DNA from: Mycobacterium sp.
GTDB taxonomy: Bacteria; Actinomycetota; Actinomycetes; Mycobacteriales; Mycobacteriaceae
Length of the DNA stretch: 6,621 bases
Direction: 5' to 3'
Assembly: GCA_018500005.2 (NCBI GenBank)
Contig: JAHBAP020000319.1
Coordinates: 1-6,621, forward strand
Notes under the pieces: model-generated
What the model saw: only the letters and a program-made list of their open reading frames with translations
Told to the model about the DNA's origin: nothing
The model's database searches: none
Made by a program: the position numbers and the translations under genes
Shown here: one piece after another, positions 1-5,627 of the stretch
How positions within the stretch are numbered: position 1 is the first letter of the stretch
How the letters are laid out: each line of letters opens with the position of its first letter

Positions 1-542
1 GTGGTGGCCGCGGCGGTGGCCCCGGTGCCCCCGGGCGGGGACGGCAGCCCGAGCGTGGCCACCCCCGGGCCGGCGTCGGCCAACAGGGCGTCGACGTGGC
101 CGTGGTAACAGCCGGAGAACTTCACGATCTTCGACCGTCCGGTGAATCCCCGGGCAAGCCGCACGGCGCTCATGGTGGCCTCGGTGCCGGAATTCACCAG
201 ACGCACCAGTTGCACCGGGGGCATCCGGGCGATGATCTCGGCCGCCAATTCGGCCTCCCCGGGCGTCGGCGCCCCGAACGAGAGCCCGTCGGCCGCTGTG
301 CGCGCCACCGCCTCCACCACCGCGGGGTGGGCGTGACCCAGGATCATCGGCCCCCAGGAGCAGACCAGGTCGACGTAGCGGTTGCCGTCGGCGTCGGTCA
401 GCCAGCAGCCCTTCGCCGATGTCATGAAGCGGGGTGTGCCGCCCACCGCGTTGAACGCCCGCACCGGCGAGTTCACCCCGCCGGGAATCACCGCGCAGGC
501 CTCGTCGAAGAGCTTCGCCGAAGCAGCCACCTGCTCGCTCAT
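1..542 (-). CDS. hemL: Glutamate-1-semialdehyde 2,1-aminomutase, N-terminal part (cut by window edge)
   Basis: This PLP enzyme converts glutamate-1-semialdehyde to 5-aminolevulinate in the cytoplasm, the C5 entry to heme, siroheme and cobalamin. The minus strand reads [15 protein letters not shown] and then 180 complete codons plus two bases. The family is about 430-460 residues, so the PLP-lysine half lies beyond the left edge. Visible hallmarks are [12 protein letters not shown] (residues 19-30), [17 protein letters not shown] (57-73), the PLP-phosphate-binding NSGTEAT (117-123) and [14 protein letters not shown] (145-158). These match mycobacterial HemL closely from memory. The chosen start is ATG at 542. 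An in-frame GTG at 548-546 is an alternative, and neither has a clear Shine-Dalgarno. It is divergent from feoA across 117 bp that contain an iron box. No frameshift is seen in the visible part. Confidence 0.95.
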   Translation of the reverse strand, partial: MSEQVAASAKLFDEACAVIPGGVNSPVRAFNAVGGTPRFMTSAKGCWLTDADGNRYVDLVCSWGPMILGHAHPAVVEAVARTAADGLSFGAPTPGEAELAAEIIARMPPVQLVRLVNSGTEATMSAVRLARGFTGRSKIVKFSGCYHGHVDALLADAGPGVATLGLPSPPGGTGATAAAT

Positions 543-636
543 GGCCACCAGTGTCCCAGCCGGGACGGCCGGGGCCGCGCGTGGGTGCGTATGTGACCAA
601 GGTCCCCTAATGCGGAACGGAGGGCGACACTTCGGA

Positions 637-655
637 TTAGGTTAAGTTACCCTAA
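637..655. promoter_or_regulatory. IdeR/DtxR iron box upstream of feoA
   Basis: The 19 bases TTAGGTTAAGTTACCCTAA match the canonical IdeR/DtxR consensus TTAGGTTAGGCTAACCTAA at 16 of 19 positions, with both outer arms intact and the differences confined to the centre. IdeR is the Fe2+-dependent repressor of iron-uptake genes in mycobacteria and relatives. The box lies 4 bp before the GTG of feoA and 94 bp from the hemL ATG. Two -10-like TANNNT hexamers lie inside it: TAAGTT at 643-648 and TACCCT at 648-653. Bound repressor would therefore block the promoter directly. The second hexamer would place the transcript start at about 660, on the feoA GTG. The sequence match is direct; regulator identity and promoter position are inferred. 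Confidence 0.85.
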
Positions 656-659
656 CTTC

Positions 660-962
660 GTGTCCTCGGTATCCGACCTGATGCGCCGCCGCCGGCTGGA
701 TTCTGGCCGCCCGAGCGGATCTTCGCTCTCCACGCTCGCGCATCTGAGCCCCGGACAGCGGGCCAGGCTGGTCGGTTACGACGAGAACATCGAGGCCAGC
801 GCCGCACGGCGGCTGTTCGACCTGGGCCTGTGCCCGGGTATCGAGGTGGAGATGGTGCGCCGGGCACCACTGCGGGATCCGGTGATCTTCCGGGTCGGCG
901 ATTACGAGATCGCCCTGCGTCGCGAGCAGTCCCGAGCGATCCAGGTGGATCGGATTCGATGA
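660..962 (+). CDS. feoA: FeoA, ferrous iron transport accessory protein
   Basis: FeoA is a small cytosolic SH3-like protein needed for full FeoB-dependent Fe2+ uptake; it is thought to contact FeoB or modulate its GTPase. This protein is 100 aa against about 75 in E. coli, the difference being an N-terminal extension of about 25 residues rich in Arg and Ser. The core fits the family: L-x2-L-x2-G at residues 26-31 (LAHLSPGQRARLVGY), RRLFDLGLCPGIEVEMV (residues 50-66), RDPVIFRVGDYEIALRREQ (72-90) and a final IQVDRI. The start is uncertain. GTG at 660 has no Shine-Dalgarno but fits a leaderless transcript from the -10-like element inside the iron box. ATG at 681 (93 aa) also lacks one. It overlaps feoB by 4 nt (ATGA), which indicates translational coupling. 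Confidence 0.9.
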   Translation: MSSVSDLMRRRRLDSGRPSGSSLSTLAHLSPGQRARLVGYDENIEASAARRLFDLGLCPGIEVEMVRRAPLRDPVIFRVGDYEIALRREQSRAIQVDRIR

Positions 963-2923
963 GCGGACATCCTGACCACTGCGGCGGCGGTGGGGGCGTC
1001 AGCACGGCCACAACCGGCCTGACCCGGTTCGCCGTGGTGGGCAGCCCCAACTCGGGCAAGACCACGCTGTTCAACGGACTGACCGGTCTGCACGCAAAGA
1101 CCGGCAACTATCCGGGCGTCACGGTGGCCCGGTTCGAAGGCCGGACCCGTCTCGGTGACAACGAGACAGTCGTCGTCGAAGATCTGCCCGGCACCTACAG
1201 CCTCGACCCGATCAGCCCGGACGAGCAGATCGTCGTCGATGTCCTGGACACCGGCCACCACAACCAGCGCGTCGATGTCCCCGACGCCATGCTGGTCACC
1301 CTCAACGCCACCACCCTGCGCCGCTCACTGGGTCTGCTGGCCCAGTTGCAGCAGACCGGCCTGCCGATCTGCGTGGTGCTGACCTTCACCGACGATCTGG
1401 CCCGCCGCGGCGGCCGACTCGATATCGGGGCACTGACTCGGGCCCTCGGGGTTCCGGTGGTGACGGTGGTGGCCGGCCACCGCGACGGTCTGGCGGATCT
1501 GCGCCACGTGATGGCCCGGTACGAGTCCTGGGCCACCCCGGTCGTAGCGCCGCCGACCGATCCGACCCAGGTGACCGCATGGGTGGACTCGGTGCTGCGC
1601 TCGGCCGACTACGAGTTGCCCGCCATCGACAAGCGCACCCACCGGATCGACTCGGTGGTGCTGCATCCGGTGGCCGGCACCGCGATATTCCTGCTCACCA
1701 TGTTCGTCTTCTTCCAGACGATCTTCGCCGTCGCCGCACCCCTGCAGGACTACGTCGAAACTTTCTTCGGCTGGCTCGGCGGCCTGGTCGCCGACCACGT
1801 GCACATCGGCTGGCTCTCGGCGTTCCTGTCCCAGGCCATCGTCGGAGGGGTCGGCAGCGTACTGGTATTCGTTCCGCAGATCGCCTTGCTGTTCCTGCTC
1901 ATCGCGATTCTGGAGGGCACTGGTTACCTGGCCCGGGCGGCGTTCCTGATGGACCGCGTGATGGCGCGGGCCGGCCTGGAGGGACGCGCGTTCGTCGCAC
2001 TGCTGTCCTCGTTCGCCTGCGCGATCCCGGGGATCATGGCCACCCGGTCGCTGCCGTCGGCGAAGGACCGGCTGGCCACCATGATGGGCGCGCCGCTGAT
2101 GACCTGCTCGGCCCGGCTGCCGGTGTACATCCTGCTGGTGAGCCTGCTGTTCGAGTCCGACGCCAAGGTCGGCGTCTTCAATGCCCGCGGCGTGGTGATG
2201 TTCGCGCTGTACTTCTTCGGCGCCCTGTCGGCAATGGTGGCCGCGGCGGTGTTCAAGAAGTTCACCTCACGCGGCGGCGCGATACTGCCGTTCTACATGG
2301 AGATGCCGCCATACCAGATGCCGCGGCTGAAAACCGTTGCGGCCGAGGTCTGGACCGCCGCATCGGCCTTCCTGCGCAAGGTGACCTCGATCATCCTGGC
2401 CACCACCGTGGTGTTGTGGGTACTGCTGAACCTCCCGATGCGCAGCGACGCCGAGATGGCGGCAGCCGGCATCGACACGACCGACGACACCGCAGTCGCG
2501 GCCTACGTGATCGACCACTCCTACGCCGCAGCGGTGGGCAAGGCGGTCGAGCCGGTCTTCTCGCCGCTGGGCTTCGACTGGCGGATCAACATCGGCATTC
2601 TGTCCTCGCTGGCCGCCCGCGAGGTCTTCGTCGCCACCCTCGGCCAGGTGGCTGCGGCCGAGGATCCGGAGAATCCGGCGAAGGCGCTGCGCGACATGAC
2701 CGTTCAGCAAGGACCCGAGGCCGGCAGGACCCTGTTCGACGCCCCCACCATCGCGGCGTTGCTGGTGTTCTTCATGTACGCGCTGCAGTGCATGTCCACC
2801 GTCGCGGTGTTGCGCCGGGAGAGCGGATCGTGGAAATGGCCGGCGATCGCCTTCGGCTACATGTTCGTGCTGGCGTGGACCATGGCATGGCTGGCGAGAA
2901 CCGTTGTGACACTGTTCGTCTGA
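959..2923 (+). CDS. feoB: FeoB, Fe2+ transporter with N-terminal GTPase domain
   Basis: FeoB is the inner-membrane Fe2+ importer, with a cytosolic G domain fused to a polytopic channel. The protein has 654 aa, somewhat short beside E. coli (773). G motifs are G1 GSPNSGKTT (28-36), G2 YPGVT (51-55), G3 EDLPGTYSL (74-82), G4 TFTD (142-145, where NxxD is usual) and a G5-like VVAGHRDG (170-177). Channel hallmarks follow: SFACAIPGIMATRSL (351-365), APLMTCSARLPVY (378-390), AAREVFVATLGQV (552-564) and YALQCMSTVAVLRRE (607-621). The conserved Cys are C354, C383 and C611. Hydrophobic helices occur near 233-262, 285-318, 344-362, 384-398, 411-431, 473-493, 596-616 and 626-654. The ATG at 959 overlaps the feoA stop, and upstream in-frame starts would read through feoA in the wrong frame. 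An H4-x2-H7-C8 cluster precedes a five-Gly run at the N-terminus. Confidence 0.97.
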   Translation: MSGHPDHCGGGGGVSTATTGLTRFAVVGSPNSGKTTLFNGLTGLHAKTGNYPGVTVARFEGRTRLGDNETVVVEDLPGTYSLDPISPDEQIVVDVLDTGHHNQRVDVPDAMLVTLNATTLRRSLGLLAQLQQTGLPICVVLTFTDDLARRGGRLDIGALTRALGVPVVTVVAGHRDGLADLRHVMARYESWATPVVAPPTDPTQVTAWVDSVLRSADYELPAIDKRTHRIDSVVLHPVAGTAIFLLTMFVFFQTIFAVAAPLQDYVETFFGWLGGLVADHVHIGWLSAFLSQAIVGGVGSVLVFVPQIALLFLLIAILEGTGYLARAAFLMDRVMARAGLEGRAFVALLSSFACAIPGIMATRSLPSAKDRLATMMGAPLMTCSARLPVYILLVSLLFESDAKVGVFNARGVVMFALYFFGALSAMVAAAVFKKFTSRGGAILPFYMEMPPYQMPRLKTVAAEVWTAASAFLRKVTSIILATTVVLWVLLNLPMRSDAEMAAAGIDTTDDTAVAAYVIDHSYAAAVGKAVEPVFSPLGFDWRINIGILSSLAAREVFVATLGQVAAAEDPENPAKALRDMTVQQGPEAGRTLFDAPTIAALLVFFMYALQCMSTVAVLRRESGSWKWPAIAFGYMFVLAWTMAWLARTVVTLFV

Positions 2924-2924
2924 C

Positions 2925-3464
2925 GTGATCGCAATACACGCCGAACGGGTGGCCGACGACCCCCAGGCGGTTCGGTGGGTGATGCCGGCGGGCACGCTGC
3001 CTCCGGGACGGGTACGACACGCTCCGGGTCGGCTGGGAGAACTTCTGCGCGACACAACACTGTCCGATGCGCTGGTCGAGCCGACGGCGATCTGGCTGCG
3101 ACTGCGCGACGGGCTGGCCTGGTCGCAGCGGGGCGGCGAGGTTCAGAAGGCGCTGGCCGAGGCGCTCGCCGACCGGGACGGCTGGGAGATCTCGCCCGCT
3201 CCCGGCGACGTCCTCGAGCGGGTCACCACCGATGTGCTCGCCGGTTCGCTCGGCGAGTTCGTCGGTTCCCATGGCGGTTCTGTGGTCGCCCGCCGCGACG
3301 GCGAGGACGTCGAGGTCCACCTCGGCGGGGCCTGCGAACACTGCCCGGCCGCTGAGTACACCCTGCGCCTGCGCCTGCTGGACGCGATGAAGCGGCGCTG
3401 CCCGGACGTCGTGGCGTCCGGGCATGGACACGGCCGGCTACGACTGCACCTCCCCCCGAAGTGA
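2925..3464 (+). CDS. NifU/Nfu-type Fe-S protein, third gene of the feo operon
   Basis: This 179-aa protein has two parts. Residues 1-85 resemble the Nfu N-terminal domain (PQAVRWVMPAGTLPPGR at 13-29, then a LxDGLAW stretch). Residues 94-160 resemble the NifU C-terminal/Nfu domain, with FVGSHGGSV (112-120) and the cluster-binding GACEHCPAAEYTLRLR (135-150), giving a C137-x2-C140 pair. C159 and a HGHG tail (167-170) are extra possible ligands. Nfu proteins usually bind a [4Fe-4S] cluster between two subunits and pass it to apo-enzymes. The GTG start lies 1 nt after the feoB stop and has no Shine-Dalgarno, so translation is probably coupled to feoB. Its place matches that of feoC in enterobacteria. 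A role as iron acceptor, cluster sensor or FeoB regulator is inference. No terminator is obvious after it. Confidence 0.85.
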   Translation: MIAIHAERVADDPQAVRWVMPAGTLPPGRVRHAPGRLGELLRDTTLSDALVEPTAIWLRLRDGLAWSQRGGEVQKALAEALADRDGWEISPAPGDVLERVTTDVLAGSLGEFVGSHGGSVVARRDGEDVEVHLGGACEHCPAAEYTLRLRLLDAMKRRCPDVVASGHGHGRLRLHLPPK

Positions 3465-3472
3465 TCCGTATC

Positions 3473-3487
3473 ACTGGTATAACCAGT
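3473..3487. promoter_or_regulatory. Perfect inverted repeat, candidate GntR/FadR-type operator
   Basis: ACTGGTATAACCAGT has perfect 6-bp arms (ACTGGT/ACCAGT) around ATA. The core TGGT-N3-ACCA fits the known operator form of FadR-subfamily GntR regulators (TnGT-N3-ACnA); E. coli FadR sites have the same ACTGGT half. It lies 36 bp before the GTG of the gntR gene at 3524, so autoregulation of gntR and the hydroxylase gene is the simplest reading. It also contains a -10-like TATAAC (3478-3483), which bound protein would cover. The palindrome is seen directly; the regulator assignment is inferred. Confidence 0.65.
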
Positions 3488-3491
3488 TGAC

Positions 3492-3506
3492 GTGTAGCCA
3501 GTACAC
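3492..3506. promoter_or_regulatory. Second inverted repeat in the gntR promoter region
   Basis: GTGTAGCCAGTACAC has perfect 5-bp arms (GTGTA/TACAC) around a 5-nt centre. Its centre (3499) is 19 bp from the centre of the ACTGGT palindrome (3480), about two helical turns, so proteins at both sites would sit on the same DNA face. The arm sequence differs from the first repeat, so it may be a degenerate second site, a site for another factor, or chance. It lies 17 bp before the gntR start codon. Confidence 0.35.
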
Positions 3507-3523
3507 CTCGCAGTATTGACGGC

Positions 3524-4219
3524 GTGGAACTTCAGCCCATCACCCGCACCGCGGTGTCGGACACCATCTACGGACAACTGGTCAACGAGATCCTGACTGG
3601 CCGGCTACCGGCCGGTCAGGCGATGCCGTCGGAGCGCGAACTGGCACTGGCGTTCCAGGTGAACCGGCACGCGATCCGCGAAGCGCTCAAACGCGTCCAG
3701 CAGGCCGGGCTCATCAAGATCAGCCGCGGTGGCAAGACCCGGGTGCTGGACTGGCGCAGCAGCGCCGGCCTCGAGGCGCTCAGCGCACTGGTCGGCGCCG
3801 GCGTGGTGCCGGCCGACGCCATTCTGAGCGATGTCGCGGTGATGCGACGGACGATCGGCGCCGACGCCGCCCGGACGTGCGCCCAGAACGCCTCCGACCA
3901 ACAGTTGACGGCAGTGTCCGATGCGGCGCGGGACTACCCCGAGGCCGGCGGCGAAGGCGCGGACCTCGAGTTCTGGACGACGGTTGTCGACGGCTCGGGA
4001 AATCTCGCCTATCGGCTGGCGCTGAACACCCTCGTCGCCGCGATCAACGACATCGGCGCGACGATGATCGCCGAACTCGGCTCGGCCGAGTTGGGTGACC
4101 GCGACGCCCATGTCGAACTCGCCCGGGTCATCGCCGCCCGTGACGCCGAAGAGGCACACCGGCTGGCCCATCAGATGCTGTCCCACATCGTCGTCGCACT
4201 CACCCCGGAAGGGAAATGA
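3524..4219 (+). CDS. GntR-family transcriptional regulator, FadR/FCD type
   Basis: A 231-aa DNA-binding regulator. The N-terminal winged helix-turn-helix (about 8-76) has the GntR signatures IYGQLVNEILTGRLPAG (15-31), MPSERELALAF (34-44) and NRHAIREALKRVQQAGLI (47-64), then a wing RGGKTRVL (68-75). The all-helical effector domain spans about 82-226 and has the FadR/FCD layout: D147-LEFW, VDGSGNLAYRLALN (155-168) and a C-terminal set H196, H212, H216, H221. In FCD proteins a His normally stands four residues after the Asp as a metal ligand; here it is W151. The ligand is unknown; fatty acyl-CoA or another lipid is possible given the neighbour. GTG 3524 has no Shine-Dalgarno. The stop is 1 nt before the hydroxylase ATG, so the two genes form an operon, probably controlled by the palindrome at 3473-3487. 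Confidence 0.88.
   Translation: MELQPITRTAVSDTIYGQLVNEILTGRLPAGQAMPSERELALAFQVNRHAIREALKRVQQAGLIKISRGGKTRVLDWRSSAGLEALSALVGAGVVPADAILSDVAVMRRTIGADAARTCAQNASDQQLTAVSDAARDYPEAGGEGADLEFWTTVVDGSGNLAYRLALNTLVAAINDIGATMIAELGSAELGDRDAHVELARVIAARDAEEAHRLAHQMLSHIVVALTPEGK
3592..3620 (+). repeat. Strong hairpin inside the 5' part of gntR
   Basis: Arms 3592-3604 (CCTGACTGGCCGG) and 3608-3620 (CCGGCCGGTCAGG) pair over 13 positions, 12 Watson-Crick and one G-U, with a CTA loop. It sits 68 nt into the gntR coding region and encodes the family motif ILTGRLPAG plus Q. It could slow translation or transcription early in the message or bind a protein. It could also simply be the product of GC-rich codons for Thr-Gly-Arg-Leu-Pro-Ala-Gly. 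There is no U tract, so it is not a standard terminator. Confidence 0.5.
4207..4214 (+). promoter_or_regulatory. Ribosome binding site that fixes the hydroxylase start
   Basis: The purine run GGAAGGGA lies within the last codons of gntR, 6 nt before ATG 4221. It is the best Shine-Dalgarno-like sequence in the window. It supports the 4221 start over the longer in-frame opening from 4095, which would lie wholly inside gntR. Confidence 0.6.
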
Positions 4220-4220
4220 C

Positions 4221-5147
4221 ATGGCCGAGATAATCCTCTATGCCATACCGGTTTTCGCGCTCTGCATGATTCTGGAGGCGGCGGCGTTCTACCTGTTGCC
4301 CGACGACGACGGACCGCGTGCGCCCCTTGGTTACGAGCGCCGCGACACCGTCACCAGCCTGAGCATGGGGATCGGCAGCGTGCTGATCAATATCGGTTGG
4401 AAACTGGTGGTGCTGGCCGCCTACACCGGCGCCTACCTCCTGGCGCCGTTCCACCTGCCGGCCGACAATCCGCTGACCTGGATCGCCCTGTTCGTGGCCG
4501 ACGATTTCGCCTACTACTGGTTCCATCGCACCCACCACGAGATCCGGGTGTTCTGGGCTAGCCATGTCGTGCACCACTCCAGCGAGCGGTATAACTTGTC
4601 GACGGCCCTGCGCCAGCCCTGGACACCGTTCTCCGCCTTGCCGTTCTGGGTGGCGCTCGCCTTCCTCGGATTCGCGCCATGGATGATCCTGCTTCAGCAG
4701 TCCGTCAGCTTGCTCTACCAGTTCTTCATCCACACCGAACGGATCGGAAAGCTCTGGGCCCCGGTCGAATTCGTGATGAACACCCCGTCACACCACCGGG
4801 TGCACCACGGCTCCAACGCCCAGTACCTGGACAAGAACTACGGCGGCATCCTGATCGTGTGGGACCGGCTGTTCGGGACTTTCGAAGCCGAAGGCGAGCG
4901 CGTCCGTTACGGACTGACCAAGAACATCAACACCTTCAACCCGCTGAAAGTGGCCACCCACGAGTGGGTTGCGATCTGGCGTGACTTCCGTGGCGCAGAC
5001 GACTGGTCCGCCCGCTGGGGCCACCTATTTCGGCGCCCCGGCTGGAGCCCCCAGCCGGAGGGCGTCAGGCAGGCTGGGCAGGAAATGCCGGGTGGCGAAT
5101 TCCCGGATTCCCTCGTCCGTCTCGACCGGGTCGGGGCTGGGCAGTAG
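4221..5147 (+). CDS. Fatty acid hydroxylase / sterol desaturase family membrane di-iron enzyme
   Basis: A 308-aa integral membrane protein of the fatty acid hydroxylase superfamily, which uses O2 and a His-bound di-iron centre to hydroxylate or desaturate lipids or sterols. The histidine boxes are H102-RT-H105-H106, H115-VV-H118-H119 and H191-H192-RV-H195-H196, with another His in FFIHTER (H171). Hydrophobic helices lie near 3-26, 47-76, 85-100, 136-170 and 207-219. [22 protein letters not shown] (188-209, interrupted here only by naming) and the WDRLFGTF motif (214-221) are typical. It recalls mycobacterial Erg3-like proteins (Rv1814 type), but the substrate cannot be read from sequence. The ATG follows gntR by 1 nt with a good Shine-Dalgarno. 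The last 40 residues (269-308) overlap the opposite TetR gene, and those after about residue 278 look like a poorly conserved extension. Confidence 0.9.
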   Translation: MAEIILYAIPVFALCMILEAAAFYLLPDDDGPRAPLGYERRDTVTSLSMGIGSVLINIGWKLVVLAAYTGAYLLAPFHLPADNPLTWIALFVADDFAYYWFHRTHHEIRVFWASHVVHHSSERYNLSTALRQPWTPFSALPFWVALAFLGFAPWMILLQQSVSLLYQFFIHTERIGKLWAPVEFVMNTPSHHRVHHGSNAQYLDKNYGGILIVWDRLFGTFEAEGERVRYGLTKNINTFNPLKVATHEWVAIWRDFRGADDWSARWGHLFRRPGWSPQPEGVRQAGQEMPGGEFPDSLVRLDRVGAGQ

Positions 5148-5627
5148 AAGCAGCATCATCGCGTAGCGCCAGATGTTGTCGGCCAGTTCGTGGACCACGG
5201 CAGGACCGATCCGATCTGCGAAGCCGGCCGGCAGGATCACCCGCAGCGCCATTTCGATCCGGGCCACCGCGGAGTCGTAATGCCGTTGGGCCAGTTGCAG
5301 ACTCAGAGCGGGCTCGTCGACGATGATCCGGTTGAGCACCCGGTGCCGGCGAACCCGCAGAATCGCCGAGGTGAACGCCTCGACGTAGTAGTTGGATTGC
5401 GGGCGTGCGGCGGTCAGCTCTTCGGCGAGATCGGCGAACAGGCGGGTGTTCTCCCGATCCATCACCGCCCCGACGAGGTCGTCGCGGTTGGCGAAGCGCC
5501 GGTAGATCGTGGTACGGCTGACACCGGCCCGTCGTGCGACATCCTCGAGGGCGACCTTGCGGATGCCGTGCCGATCGAACTCGACCAGCGCGGCGTCGAG
5601 GATGGCCTCGGTTGCGGCATCAGGCAT
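5025..5627 (-). CDS. TetR-family transcriptional regulator
   Basis: A 200-aa repressor-type protein. The N-terminal helix-turn-helix is complete: [18 protein letters not shown] (8-25), then [19 protein letters not shown] (28-46) and [13 protein letters not shown]. The rest (about 60-200) is the helical ligand/dimer domain, which is variable in this family, so no ligand can be named. The ATG at 5627 is chosen because it overlaps the upstream oxygenase stop by 8 nt (ATGCCTGA) and has a GAGAGGG 11 nt upstream. An in-frame ATG at 5651 (208 aa) would overlap by 32 nt. The gene follows the DUF2236 gene in the same operon and may control it. The C-terminal 40 codons overlap the opposite hydroxylase gene by 123 bp in codon register. 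The TetR end ([19 protein letters not shown]) looks conserved in style, so this frame is probably the older one there. Confidence 0.9.
   Translation of the reverse strand: MPDAATEAILDAALVEFDRHGIRKVALEDVARRAGVSRTTIYRRFANRDDLVGAVMDRENTRLFADLAEELTAARPQSNYYVEAFTSAILRVRRHRVLNRIIVDEPALSLQLAQRHYDSAVARIEMALRVILPAGFADRIGPAVVHELADNIWRYAMMLLLLPSPDPVETDEGIREFATRHFLPSLPDALRLGAPAGAPK
5038..5058. terminator. Hairpin in the convergent overlap, possible bidirectional terminator
   Basis: Perfect 8-bp arms CCGGCTGG (5038-5045) and CCAGCCGG (5051-5058) enclose AGCCC. The hairpin lies between the ends of two convergent genes: 13 nt before the TetR stop on the minus strand and 86 nt before the hydroxylase stop on the plus strand. 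No T tract follows on either strand, so a classical intrinsic terminator is not shown. In high-GC actinobacteria such stems may still act, or may be chance. Confidence 0.3.

Noticed and set aside
96..645. Three plus-strand frames across hemL (96-596, 142-336, 382-645)
   Set aside because: They are antisense to a clear hemL coding frame and show only GC-biased composition.
543..659. Riboswitch or structured leader before hemL or feoA
   Set aside because: The gap is only 117 bp, I saw no conserved riboswitch core, and the iron box explains the feoA side.
830..958. Longer in-frame start for feoB at 830
   Set aside because: It would add 43 residues read from within feoA in the wrong frame. The ATGA overlap at 959 gives a normal FeoB N-terminus.
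652..1107. Minus-strand frame opposite feoA and the feoB start
   Set aside because: It has Pro/Arg/Gly-rich translation without domain features, and both opposing genes are well supported.
1579..2928. Long plus-strand open frame of 449 codons inside feoB in another frame
   Set aside because: It is rich in Arg, Gly, Ala and Pro, has no recognisable domain, and lies wholly within feoB, whose motifs are clear. This is the usual high-GC shadow frame.
2267..3577. Minus-strand frames opposite the feoB end and the nfu-like gene
   Set aside because: All are antisense shadows rich in Arg, Ser, Pro and His, with no motifs, while the plus strand holds recognisable families.
4095..4220. Longer in-frame start for the hydroxylase at 4095
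   Set aside because: The extra 42 residues lie inside gntR and have no family resemblance. ATG 4221 has a good Shine-Dalgarno 6 nt upstream.
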